Below are positions 1 through 7,152 of a DNA stretch of 64,000 bases, in pieces (the stretch's first letter is position 1; each line of letters starts with the position of its first letter). Source of the DNA: an uncultured Oscillospiraceae bacterium (GTDB lineage: Bacteria; Bacillota; Clostridia; Oscillospirales; Ruminococcaceae); contig CAJTTB010000003.1 in the NCBI GenBank assembly GCA_910579175.1, positions 1-64,000 on the forward strand. Direction: 5' to 3'. The notes beneath the pieces were generated by a model that worked only from the letters and a program-made list of their open reading frames with translations, did no database searches and was not told where the DNA came from. Position numbers and translations under genes: made by a program.

Positions 1-465
1 CAAGAGTCTGGTCATCAAAATGTTTAATCAGCCAATAGAAATCATTTTTCATCTGTAAATTAACGATAATATCGGCATATTTTTTGAAATCAACTGACTG
101 CATTTGAAGGACTTCCTTGCGCAACACTTCTAGTTCCCTCAACGATTCAGATAGACTTTCTATCTTTCGCTTGATAACAGCTGCCTGCTCCATTAGAACA
201 TCAGCAATTTCAGCTGGCGTATCAAGTGGAATAAGTCGGTTTTTTATGTCGTCCAAAGAAAATCCTAAATGTTTGAGGGATAAAATTTGATGAAGTTTTA
301 TGATATCTTTATCTGTATATAACCTACGACCTCCTTCACTTATGGCAGATGGGGAAAGTAAACCCTTCCTATCGTAATGTTGTAATGTTCGTACAGTAAC
401 ATCCATTTTTTTGCGACTTCGCCAATGGTCATATAACCTTGTGATATAGATTTGTGTTTATCCAT
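1..465 (-). pseudogene. MerR-family transcriptional regulator, frameshifted, 3' end beyond window
   Basis: A start at 465 follows AGGAGGT by five bases and encodes the beginning of a MerR winged helix (MTIGEVAKK). The frame is then lost in a run of seven A (minus strand, 412-406). The next frame continues as a typical MerR protein: DVTVRTLQHYDRKGLL, a GGRRLYT wing, then a long helical effector region to the window edge. One more A would fuse both parts into an intact protein of MerR layout. MerR proteins bind overlong promoter spacers and respond to drugs, metals or stress; the ligand here cannot be told. Either the gene is broken, the run slips during expression, or the base was missed in sequencing. 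The C-terminus and downstream target lie outside the window. Confidence 0.7.
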
Positions 466-481
466 GTCACACCTCCTATTT

Positions 482-510
482 ATAATATATCTTATTACGT
501 TACGTCACAA
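482..510 (-). promoter_or_regulatory. promoter of the merR-like gene with a short dyad
   Basis: On the minus strand TTGTGA (510-505) and TATTAT (487-482) are 17 bases apart, just upstream of the ribosome site. The spacer holds ACGT-N-ACGT (505-497). A second reading, TTGCTT (514-509) and TATATT (489-484) with a 19-base spacer, is the unusual spacing used by MerR-activated promoters. Sequence alone does not decide between them; either fits autoregulation. Confidence 0.5.
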
Positions 511-596
511 GCAAGCGTTTTTACAAAGATTTAACTAAAAAATTTTGGGGGTTCCTATATTTTAGAACGCAAACCATTAAAATAAACAAAATGAGC

Positions 597-615
597 ATAT
601 CACGATTCGTGATAT
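597..615 (-). terminator. hairpin after the CPBP gene
   Basis: A perfect 9-bp inverted repeat (ATATCACGA, one-base centre, TCGTGATAT) lies about 100 bases past the CPBP stop codon. On the minus strand it is followed by a T-rich stretch (ATTTTGTTTATTTT) after a few other bases, so it is a weak candidate terminator. The rest of 466-715 shows no gene. Confidence 0.4.
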
Positions 616-715
616 ACCCATTTTTCTTCGCAATCTGTATGGCAACTACCCTATTAGAAGTTTGTTGATACTGTTTTTTAAATAACTGCCTTTCTCATTC
701 TTTTTTGGATTTTCT

Positions 716-1582
716 CTAAATTGTTCCTTTTTCTGTTTTTCTTTCTTCCTTATAATCCAACAGATTTCCGATATGTTGTTTTTCAAAAAACATTTCCTTA
801 TTTGTCAGCACAATGATTGCTGCTGCAAAAAATATAATGATTGTCTCCACACATTTTGTTTGTGGTGTCATGGCGATTTTTTCCTGCATCGTGTTTACAA
901 ACAAATGGAATATGATACAAGCAAGCATACTGCGATGATTCTTTACATATACCCATGTTGTCAGAAATCCCAATGGAATGACACCAATCAAAAAGTTCAG
1001 CACATATAAAATACCAAGCTCTTTGAGTCCATAATGGTATGTACCCTCAATCCAGAACAGGGGTAGATGCCACAATGACCATACAAAGCCAAAAATGATT
1101 GATTCTGTAAACCATGTGAAATAAAATGCTACAGAATCTTCACCATATCCTCGCCAACCAACTTCTTCAATCACTGCCGCCAGTAAAATCGTTAGCAGTG
1201 CAGAAGTTCCCCCAACAGAAAATGAAAAATCTTCCGTAAAGGCAAACTGTTCTAAAGACTGTCCTACCAGTACAGAAAGCAGGATAGAAAGAACAACAAT
1301 CACCATAAACCCCAAAACTGCAACTATAATGCTAAGCGGTTTGATACGGTAAAAACCTATTAGTTTTCTTTTTAAATCTGTTTTTAACGCCTTGTTCTTC
1401 GAAGTCAATACGGTAATAACCGCTGTAACAGCAGGAGCGGTCAAGCCCAACAGCATTAATAGAGCGGATATACCATCATCATTGGCTGATTTACTGACAA
1501 CTGCTGCAAAAATCCAAAATATCCATGTAAACACAAAACAAATCATATAAAAACGCAATGGTCTGTATCTATACTGTTCCAT
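716..1582 (-). CDS. CPBP-family intramembrane glutamic endopeptidase
   Basis: A roughly 288-residue multi-pass membrane protein of the CPBP (Abi/Rce1-like) family. The family motifs are present in order: EEVGWRG near 139-145 (the paired glutamates and arginine), FGFVWSLWH ending near His172, and a third motif IIFHLFVN near 223-230 with a histidine and asparagine. Family members are membrane proteases used in prenyl-protein processing or in bacteriocin self-protection; which applies is unknown. I place the start at 1582, behind AAGGAG with seven bases spacing; an in-frame start further upstream lacks a ribosome site. Its start lies inside the end of the XRE-like gene, so the two are probably translationally coupled. 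Confidence 0.85.
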   Translation of the reverse strand: MEQYRYRPLRFYMICFVFTWIFWIFAAVVSKSANDDGISALLMLLGLTAPAVTAVITVLTSKNKALKTDLKRKLIGFYRIKPLSIIVAVLGFMVIVVLSILLSVLVGQSLEQFAFTEDFSFSVGGTSALLTILLAAVIEEVGWRGYGEDSVAFYFTWFTESIIFGFVWSLWHLPLFWIEGTYHYGLKELGILYVLNFLIGVIPLGFLTTWVYVKNHRSMLACIIFHLFVNTMQEKIAMTPQTKCVETIIIFFAAAIIVLTNKEMFFEKQHIGNLLDYKEERKTEKGTI

Positions 1583-1799
1583 AAAACCACTCCTTAAAAT
1601 CACATATAACAAGTTCATTCTTTATGCCATTCAGTTTGATGATATTCCCTATTTGATTCATTGACACATTGTTGGGAATACTTGTATTTGTCTGCCCTTT
1701 TGTGACCACCTGTTTTGATATACCGAGTTTTTCAGACAACTGTTCCTGCGACACACCTGTTTTTTTACAGATAGATTTCAATTTCTCTGTAAATATCAT
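1569..1799 (-). CDS. small XRE-type helix-turn-helix protein, C-terminus atypical
   Basis: A 76-codon gene with a very good ribosome site (AAGGAGG, eight bases before the ATG at 1799). The first 40 residues are a Cro/CI-type helix-turn-helix (GVSQEQLSEKLGISKQVV). After this the usual TKWE segment reads TKGQTNTSIPNN, and the remainder only loosely follows the family, so the second half of the domain may be degenerate. The gene ends 14 bases inside the CPBP gene, which suggests a regulator-protease pair. Two-gene units of a small XRE regulator and a membrane protein are common; a role in controlling the CPBP gene is inference. Confidence 0.65.
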   Translation of the reverse strand: MIFTEKLKSICKKTGVSQEQLSEKLGISKQVVTKGQTNTSIPNNVSMNQIGNIIKLNGIKNELVICDFKEWFYGTV

Positions 1800-1872
1800 G
1801 TTTATAACCTCCTTATTTTGATATGCCAAGTATAGGAAAATATATTTCTCATTACAAGCGAGTAGAGATTAC

Positions 1873-2007
1873 ATTTTGATTTTTCCTGCTACTTTACGTG
1901 GCATTTTGTTCATTGATGAGAAATATGACTTCCTCAAAAAATAATTAGACCGTCTGCCTGTCGATTACGAGTTGGAAATTAAGGAACCTAAAAGTTCCTT
2001 AAAAATC
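1873..2007 (+). pseudogene. possible decayed coding fragment
   Basis: The plus strand, read from 1873, gives a protein-like sequence (PATLRGILFIDEKYDFLKK, one TAA at 1942, then LDRLPVDYELEIKEPKSS) with no start codon or ribosome site. The composition and single in-frame stop suggest the remains of a gene from an earlier occupant. I do not recognise the family. This could equally be chance in AT-rich DNA. Confidence 0.2.
1981..2000 (-). terminator. hairpin after the tetR-like gene
   Basis: AAGGAAC and GTTCCTT form a perfect 7-bp stem with a six-base loop, about 20 bases beyond the stop of the tetR-like gene. The T-run on the minus strand is short, so termination is only probable. Confidence 0.4.
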
Positions 2008-2021
2008 CTATTTCATTCGTA

Positions 2022-2660
2022 TTATTTAGCATTCTCTAGAAAAATAGGCATGATGGCTGATTTCATACTGTTTTGCTCCATATTTAAGAGCCGTTCCAAA
2101 TTATAAATAAATGCAGCTATCTTTCTTTGTTTTTCTTCTGCGCTGTGTTCCATAAGATCATCAAATACTGTGTTTACATATAGGAATGTCATTTCTGCAA
2201 CTTCTTCGGGATAATCTGTTTTACATATCCCCTGCACAATACCTTCTTGTATTAAGTTCGTAATAAGCGGATTGATTTCAGATAGTATACATTTTTGCAT
2301 TTTTTGGTGCATAAGGGCGTTTTGTGGTCTATGAGCCTGTTTTAGAAATCCATGACTAAAATCCTTGTCGTCTATTTTAAGTGTAAGCATCATCTTTGTA
2401 AGTCGCTGCAATACAGGTGTATCTCTTTGAAAGATAATTTTTTTTGCTTTTCCTGCCAATTTTTTCACTGTACGTTCAATCATAGCATCCAGAATTTCTT
2501 CCTTTGATTTGAAATGGTAGTATAGTGTGCCTCTAGCAATGCCAATCTCATTTAAAATATCAGTCGTACTTGTGTTGTCAAAGCCTTTTGTTCCAAATAA
2601 ATGCTCTGCTACATCCAATATCTCATTTTTTCGTTCTTCCGCTTCTTTTACTACTCGCAT
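2022..2660 (-). CDS. TetR/AcrR-family transcriptional repressor
   Basis: A 212-residue one-component regulator. Residues about 8-60 are a typical TetR DNA-binding domain (ILDVAEHLFGTKGF, then the recognition region IGIARGTLYYHFKSKEEIL). The C-terminal all-helical part is the ligand/dimer domain and is not diagnostic of a ligand. I prefer the ATG at 2660 because AGGTGA lies five to six bases upstream; a GTG nine bases earlier has no ribosome site. A strong promoter with a palindrome at the expected transcript start lies directly upstream, so the protein probably represses its own gene. No obvious target such as an efflux pump lies next to it. Confidence 0.88.
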   Translation of the reverse strand: MRVVKEAEERKNEILDVAEHLFGTKGFDNTSTTDILNEIGIARGTLYYHFKSKEEILDAMIERTVKKLAGKAKKIIFQRDTPVLQRLTKMMLTLKIDDKDFSHGFLKQAHRPQNALMHQKMQKCILSEINPLITNLIQEGIVQGICKTDYPEEVAEMTFLYVNTVFDDLMEHSAEEKQRKIAAFIYNLERLLNMEQNSMKSAIMPIFLENAK

Positions 2661-2689
2661 TTGACTCACCTATTTCTATTTGATTTATA

Positions 2690-2735
2690 GACAGATTGTC
2701 AATTTTATATTAGCACTTAGAGATTTTATTGTCAA
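2690..2735 (-). promoter_or_regulatory. tetR promoter with candidate operator
   Basis: TTGACA (2735-2730) and TAATAT (2712-2707) are separated by exactly 17 bases, a near-consensus sigma-A promoter. Just downstream, around the expected transcript start, is the inverted repeat GACA-ATC-TGTC (2700-2690 on the minus strand). A repressor bound there would block transcription; TetR autoregulation is the simplest reading. The stretch 2736-2928 holds no gene I trust. Confidence 0.65.
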
Positions 2736-2928
2736 TTTGTTTTTAGCTTTTCGTATATGATTTAAGCCAAGAATTTCCCAAAGTTTGTTCTGTATCATAT
2801 CAACAGCTAAACCAGAATTTTGATTGGTTGTGAGCAGATAAGGCAAATTACTGATTTTTATCAAAGATGAATGGTATTTTGCTCTTTGATTAGAAACAAT
2901 AAATGTCAAATATCGTTTTCTCTTATTG

Positions 2929-3570
2929 TCATTGATTGGGTGAATTTACCTGATACCTCAAAATGGTTTTGAGCTTATCCACTTTTGTTCTATTTACTAA
3001 ATAGATTTCTCTATGACAATCTGATATGCGTTGCAAACCATTTTCTTCTGCGAATTTATCCATTTGTTCAAAAGAGAGTGGTTCATTGTCGTATGAGCCA
3101 ATATGTAAAATTTCAACGCATTTTTCATGAGGTATCGTATCAAAAATAATTTTTTCATACAGTGGATTTGACTTTTTCATTTTTACTTTTTCCAATGCAG
3201 CGCATACCATTTCTGCTGTAATAAAATCCGGTTGGCGTATCATAATGGTATATTCTAAATCTTCTTTTATCAGTCCAGTAGTAGCGGATTTCGTATCAGT
3301 GTTTCTCAGTTTCCAGGTACCCTCCAAGGGATAAACTGTAAAATCGTGAATTTCATTGGATAAAGGGTTTTTTGTTGTAGTCGATTGATAACCCATTTTA
3401 ATAGCATACGCCAATGAATAAAGAGCAGCTACTCTATTCGAAAAATCTGTGTCATTGGGATTTCCGCTTCCCTGAATCATAATAAAATTTTGTGGGGGTA
3501 TCTCTACCAAAGCAGGTATACTTTTTACTCCATACAAAGTTTTTTCGTGCTTTTTCCATTCAAGTTTCAT
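2929..3570 (-). CDS. GyrI-like small-molecule-binding domain protein
   Basis: A 213-residue cytosolic protein with good ribosome site (GGAGGTG before the ATG). The C-terminal half (FDTIPHEKCVEILHIGSYDNEP, then a HREIYL segment and KLKTILRYQV at the end) matches the GyrI-like/SOUL-type ligand-binding fold found alone or joined to AraC and MerR regulators. The N-terminal half resembles the standalone members often annotated only as GyrI-like domain protein. These bind lipophilic cations or other small molecules; no catalytic residues can be assigned. It lies directly after the WYL regulator on the same strand (52 bases between them), so the regulator may control it. Confidence 0.8.
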   Translation of the reverse strand: MKLEWKKHEKTLYGVKSIPALVEIPPQNFIMIQGSGNPNDTDFSNRVAALYSLAYAIKMGYQSTTTKNPLSNEIHDFTVYPLEGTWKLRNTDTKSATTGLIKEDLEYTIMIRQPDFITAEMVCAALEKVKMKKSNPLYEKIIFDTIPHEKCVEILHIGSYDNEPLSFEQMDKFAEENGLQRISDCHREIYLVNRTKVDKLKTILRYQVNSPNQ

Positions 3571-3622
3571 ATCAGCACCTCCTATGGGAAACAGTATATC
3601 AAATATAACCTGACATCCAAAG

Positions 3623-4528
3623 TCATGTTCTATATTTTTCTTCCATTTTTTGCAATCTTTTTTTCATCTGCTCTCGTATAGATTGTGGTTTTATTATTTC
3701 AACATAATTGGAAAAAGACATCACATAAGAATATAAAGTCTCATTGTCGGGTAAATCTACTTGGACATACAAATTCCCCTGAGAATCCTCTGTTATTGTA
3801 TCCCCAAATTCATCATAAACACGAAAAGCCACTTTCTTATCAAATTTTAGCTTTACCGCTACTGTACTTTCAACTTGTATTTGTTTTTCGATGCTTGTTG
3901 TTGTAAAGTCCTGTACAAAGGTTTCAGACAACATTTTAAGCTCTTTGATTCTCGTTAACTTAAAAAACCGATAATCGTTTTTTAACAGGCAAAAGGCATA
4001 TAAATACCAACCTTTGCTTTTAAATACTAATCGGATAGGTCTTACATTTCTCTTTTTTTGATTTCCGTTACCACTAAAATAGCAAAGGGAAAGAACTTTC
4101 TTTTGGAAAATGGCTTCCTTGATGATATCAAACGTATTTTTCTGTGGATTATAATGTATCCAGTCCGAAAAATCAACTTCAATCCAATTTGTAGATTTTA
4201 ACTGAAATAAACCGCTTAACTTTGTAAGCAATTCATTGGAGTTTTTACCTGTGGTTATGGTCATTCCCTGTAGTGCTGTTAGTATTTGTTCCTGTTCTTG
4301 TTGGGAAAATAAGGATTTATCTAGTATATAATCGTTGAGAATAGAAATACCTCCTCCCTTTCCTTGCGTTGCATAAATAGGGATTCCTGCACTGCTAATT
4401 GCGTCAATATCTCTGTAAATGGTTCTGATTGATACCTCAAATTTTTGAGCAAGTTCGGGGGCTGTTGTTTTTCCATTCTCCAAAAGGTGGTATATGATTT
4501 TAAATAATCTGCTTTCTTGCATATTCAT
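3623..4528 (-). CDS. YafY-type HTH/WYL-domain transcriptional regulator
   Basis: About 301 residues. An N-terminal HTH_11 domain (ELAQKFEVSIRTIYRDIDAI, residues about 20-45) is followed by GIPIYATQGKGGG, the family's wing, and then a WYL domain (about 135-215; KVLSLCYFSGN, RPIRLVFKSKGWYLYAFC, FKLTRIKEL). WYL proteins sense nucleotides or other ligands and often control neighbours. Starts at 4528 or 4522 both fit the site GGAGAGGTG. A GyrI-like gene follows 52 bases downstream and may be its target. The gene diverges from nrdR. Confidence 0.88.
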   Translation of the reverse strand: MNMQESRLFKIIYHLLENGKTTAPELAQKFEVSIRTIYRDIDAISSAGIPIYATQGKGGGISILNDYILDKSLFSQQEQEQILTALQGMTITTGKNSNELLTKLSGLFQLKSTNWIEVDFSDWIHYNPQKNTFDIIKEAIFQKKVLSLCYFSGNGNQKKRNVRPIRLVFKSKGWYLYAFCLLKNDYRFFKLTRIKELKMLSETFVQDFTTTSIEKQIQVESTVAVKLKFDKKVAFRVYDEFGDTITEDSQGNLYVQVDLPDNETLYSYVMSFSNYVEIIKPQSIREQMKKRLQKMEEKYRT

Positions 4529-4674
4529 CACCTCTCCTATAAGATAATTTATAAACCTGTCAATAGAATGTCATGTTAAAGATATATTTTTTGGCATTTT
4601 GCAAAACACCAACAGAATTGGCTACTTTGTAATAGAAAATATTCTTTTTTGCTAGAAATTATTTCAAAAACTAC

Positions 4675-4703
4675 TTGAATTGATTTCTTTAAAATGGTAT
4701 CAT
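4675..4703 (+). promoter_or_regulatory. nrdR promoter
   Basis: TTGAAT (4675-4680) and TATCAT (4698-4703) are 17 bases apart, 38 bases before the nrdR start. Both boxes match the sigma-A consensus well. Confidence 0.6.
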
Positions 4704-4740
4704 TTATACAATTAGTAGGATAAATAGAGAGGTGATTGCT

Positions 4741-5202
4741 ATGAAATGTCCTTATTGTGGTTATACAGAAAGTAAAGTAACCGATTCAAGACCTACCGAA
4801 GATGCACTGAAAATCCGTCGCCGTCGAGAATGTGCTAAATGCGGCGGACGATTTACAACTTATGAATTAGTAGAAAATACACCGTTGATGGTCATTAAAA
4901 AAGATAAATCTCGCCAACCATTTGATCGAACAAAGTTATTAAATGGTCTATTACGCGCCTGTGAAAAGCGCCCTGTATCCATTGAAACATTAGAAAATGT
5001 TGTGGATGAAATTGAATATCATTATGCGAATGTATTGACAAAGGAAATCAGTTCTCGAGAATTGGGAGAACAAGCTATGGAATATCTTAGAAAAATTGAT
5101 GATGTCGCTTATGTTCGGTTTGTATCTGTCTATCGAGAATTTGCGGATATTGAATCTTTTTTAGAAGAGCTTCAAAAATTAGCGCAGGGGAAACAAGTGT
5201 AA
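4741..5202 (+). CDS. nrdR: transcriptional repressor NrdR
   Basis: A 153-residue protein, the normal family length. It opens with a zinc ribbon (CPYC at 3-6 and CAKC at 31-34, joined by a basic RIRRRR-like stretch that binds DNA), followed by an ATP-cone domain (LMVIKKDKSRQPFDRTKL onward). NrdR binds dATP/ATP through the cone and represses ribonucleotide reductase genes. The ATG at 4741 follows GAGGTGA by about five bases; the in-frame GTG at 4732 lies within that ribosome site and is unlikely. It is a single-gene unit with its own promoter and a bidirectional terminator. No NrdR target gene lies in the window. Confidence 0.97.
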   Translation: MKCPYCGYTESKVTDSRPTEDALKIRRRRECAKCGGRFTTYELVENTPLMVIKKDKSRQPFDRTKLLNGLLRACEKRPVSIETLENVVDEIEYHYANVLTKEISSRELGEQAMEYLRKIDDVAYVRFVSVYREFADIESFLEELQKLAQGKQV

Positions 5203-5237
5203 ACTTTGGTTTGTTTATGATGACAATGAAAAAATAA

Positions 5238-5270
5238 GATAATCAGAAAATCTGATTATCCTATTTTTCT
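5238..5270 (+). terminator. bidirectional terminator between nrdR and the next gene
   Basis: A perfect 10-bp stem (GATAATCAGA / TCTGATTATC, 5238-5260) with an AAA loop is followed by CTATTTTTCTTT on the plus strand and preceded by an A-run that gives TTATTTTTTC on the minus strand. It can end both nrdR and the converging gene at 5304-5693. Confidence 0.85.
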
Positions 5271-5303
5271 TTGTAAATATCAATATTCTAACAGATCAAT
5301 CGC

Positions 5304-5693
5304 TCAGATATTCACGTCAAAGATTGCAGTTACCTGCTCACCTTCTACTTTAAAATCTATTTCAAACCAAAAATTCAATTCTTCTTCAAAACTTGTCGGA
5401 CGATAGGTTACAAACGAAGTATTATCATCTTTCAGTTCTATCTTTTCTAAACAGGATGTATTGAAATGGGCTACTACATATTTTTTATTATAATCTTCTT
5501 CCCACATGGTGAGTTGTTCGTCCAGCCATTCCCCAAATCCCAGACAAGCATTTTCTGGTGTTGGTTCTGCATTAGCCCAAGAAAGATTTGGTGGAATGAT
5601 ATAGACAAGTGTTGTATATTCTTTCTCTGCAATTGCGTCTATCATCAACTGAATCAATTTTGTCGCCTTTGCTTGAAACGCTTGTTTTATCAT
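5304..5693 (-). CDS. conserved hypothetical protein, 129 residues
   Basis: A small acidic cytosolic protein with no signal peptide or membrane segment. The start at 5693 follows GGAGG by about six bases. The second half (FGEWLDEQLTMWEEDYNKK, then a strand-rich region ending FKVEGEQVTAIFDVNI) looks like a conserved alpha/beta domain seen as uncharacterised proteins in Firmicutes; I cannot name a function. It lies between two terminators, downstream of the rnf operon, so it is probably a separate unit, although no clear promoter was found in the short gap before it. Confidence 0.75.
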   Translation of the reverse strand: MIKQAFQAKATKLIQLMIDAIAEKEYTTLVYIIPPNLSWANAEPTPENACLGFGEWLDEQLTMWEEDYNKKYVVAHFNTSCLEKIELKDDNTSFVTYRPTSFEEELNFWFEIDFKVEGEQVTAIFDVNI

Positions 5694-5713
5694 CTTACCC
5701 CTCCATTATAACG

Positions 5714-5738
5714 AACGCACTTTTTAAAAAAGTGCGTT
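5714..5738. terminator. terminator hairpin after rnfB
   Basis: AACGCACTTTTT and AAAAAGTGCGTT form a perfect 12-bp palindrome with a single-base centre, 17 bases past the rnfB stop. The T-run is better on the plus strand (TTTTCTCTTT), but the paired A/T base of the stem can supply one on the minus strand too. Confidence 0.7.
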
Positions 5739-5754
5739 TTCTCTTTATAAAATA

Positions 5755-6546
5755 TTATTGTCTAACAATACACTTTACAGGGCAAGCGGCGGAACAAGCG
5801 CCACAATTTGTACATTTTTCATAATCGATGACCGCTTTGTTATTTTGTACTCGAATCGCATCAAATTGACAAATTTTTTCGCACTTTTTACATCCGATAC
5901 AACCCAATTTACAAGCGGTACGGGTATATTTTCCCAAATCGCAATTGAAGCATTTCACAACAACTCTCTGGCTTTTTTTATGAGTACCAATGATTCCCTT
6001 TGGGCAGGCATCTTTACACATACCACAGCCAGTACAAAGTTCATGGTTTACCTTTGCAACTCCATCGACAATGGAAATTGCTCCATATTGACAGACATTT
6101 ACACAATCCCCAAATCCAATACAGCCGTAATTACACTTCCCTTTTCCTTGATAATACAAATTACAAGCACTACAAGTGTGGATACCACTGTATTCAAATA
6201 TATCGGAGGTATATTCATTGGACCCCTGACAGAGCACATCTGCCACAATAGGCTCAACTGCTTCAAATCCTTTTCCAAGAATGTTACTGATTTTGTGTGC
6301 TGCTTCTCCACCACCAGGAAGACAGAGATTGGTTTTTAAGTCATTATCTTCAAATAATTTATTGGCATAATCTTCACAGCCAGAGAATCCACAAGCGCCA
6401 CAGTTTAGACCTGGCAGTGCCTCTTTGATTTGCTCTACTTTTTCATTGGTTTCTACGGCAAATACCTTGGAAAAGATAGACAATAATAATCCTGCAAAAA
6501 TACCTAGTCCTGCAAAGATAAGTACTGGAATAATAATTTGATTCAT
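5755..6546 (-). CDS. rnfB: Rnf complex subunit RnfB (ferredoxin-side iron-sulfur protein)
   Basis: A 263-residue subunit of the membrane Rnf complex, which couples ferredoxin oxidation by NAD+ to Na+ or H+ export. An N-terminal transmembrane anchor (about 5-27) is followed by the Fe4S domain (Cys49, Cys52, Cys57, Cys75; NCGACGFSGC), an extra cysteine-rich middle part (125-152), and ferredoxin-type clusters (CTGCGMCKDACP near 171-182; CIGCKKCEKIC near 216-226; CTNCGACSAACP near 245-256). The high cluster count is typical of clostridial RnfB, the entry point for electrons from ferredoxin. It is the last gene of rnfCDGEAB; the ribosome site AAGGAG is rather far (11 bases) from the ATG. Confidence 0.96.
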   Translation of the reverse strand: MNQIIIPVLIFAGLGIFAGLLLSIFSKVFAVETNEKVEQIKEALPGLNCGACGFSGCEDYANKLFEDNDLKTNLCLPGGGEAAHKISNILGKGFEAVEPIVADVLCQGSNEYTSDIFEYSGIHTCSACNLYYQGKGKCNYGCIGFGDCVNVCQYGAISIVDGVAKVNHELCTGCGMCKDACPKGIIGTHKKSQRVVVKCFNCDLGKYTRTACKLGCIGCKKCEKICQFDAIRVQNNKAVIDYEKCTNCGACSAACPVKCIVRQ

Positions 6547-6561
6547 AATTGCTTTTTCTCC

Positions 6562-7152
6562 TTATCCAAAAATACCTTCGACCATGCCGCCAAATCCCAT
6601 AAATACGATAGAAACAATACTTGCAGCAATTAAAGTGGATGGAACCCCTTTAAACGTCTTTGGGATATCCGCAGCATCTACACGTTCACGAACTCCAGCA
6701 AACAAAATCAGTGCTAGAGTAAAGCCAAGTCCTGCACCCAGTGCATTTACAATGGATTCTAAAAAGGTATATTCGCTTTCGATGTTTAATAATGTTACAC
6801 CCAATACAGCACAGTTGGTTGTAATCAATGGTAGATAAACGCCCAAAGCCTGATATAAGGATTTTACATATTTTTTTAAGATGATTTCAACCAACTGCAC
6901 AAACAGCGCAATTACTAAAATAAAAGCCATTGTATTTAGATATTCTAAATGATTGGGTAACAATAAATACCGATAAATGGGATAGGTCATAGCAGAAGCC
7001 ATCAACATGACAAAGATGACGGCACCACTCATACCAATTGCCGAATCCATTTTTTTAGAAACTCCTAAAAATGGACAAATTCCCATAAATTTACTCAGTA
7101 CGAAGTTATCTACTAAAATGGCACTAAATAAAATTACTAGCATTTCTTTCAT
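6562..7152 (-). CDS. rnfA: Rnf complex integral membrane subunit RnfA
   Basis: A 196-residue protein with about six transmembrane helices. RnfA and RnfE form inverted partners in the membrane, and each supplies two cysteines to a buried [2Fe-2S] cluster; the matching residues here are Cys26 (MGICPFLG) and Cys114 (TTNCAVLG). I place the start at 7152, behind AGGAG with seven bases spacing, where the mature family sequence (MKEMLVILFSAILVDNFVLS) begins; the longer frame upstream lies inside rnfE. The ATG overlaps the rnfE stop codon as ATGA, so translation is coupled. Confidence 0.96.
   Translation of the reverse strand: MKEMLVILFSAILVDNFVLSKFMGICPFLGVSKKMDSAIGMSGAVIFVMLMASAMTYPIYRYLLLPNHLEYLNTMAFILVIALFVQLVEIILKKYVKSLYQALGVYLPLITTNCAVLGVTLLNIESEYTFLESIVNALGAGLGFTLALILFAGVRERVDAADIPKTFKGVPSTLIAASIVSIVFMGFGGMVEGIFG

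Noticed and set aside
2685..2909. Minus-strand frame of 74 codons
   Set aside because: It runs through the tetR promoter and operator, has no ribosome site and no recognised family; at best a relic.
5758..6339. Long plus-strand frame opposite rnfB
   Set aside because: Shadow of rnfB's codon bias; no ribosome site and improbable composition.
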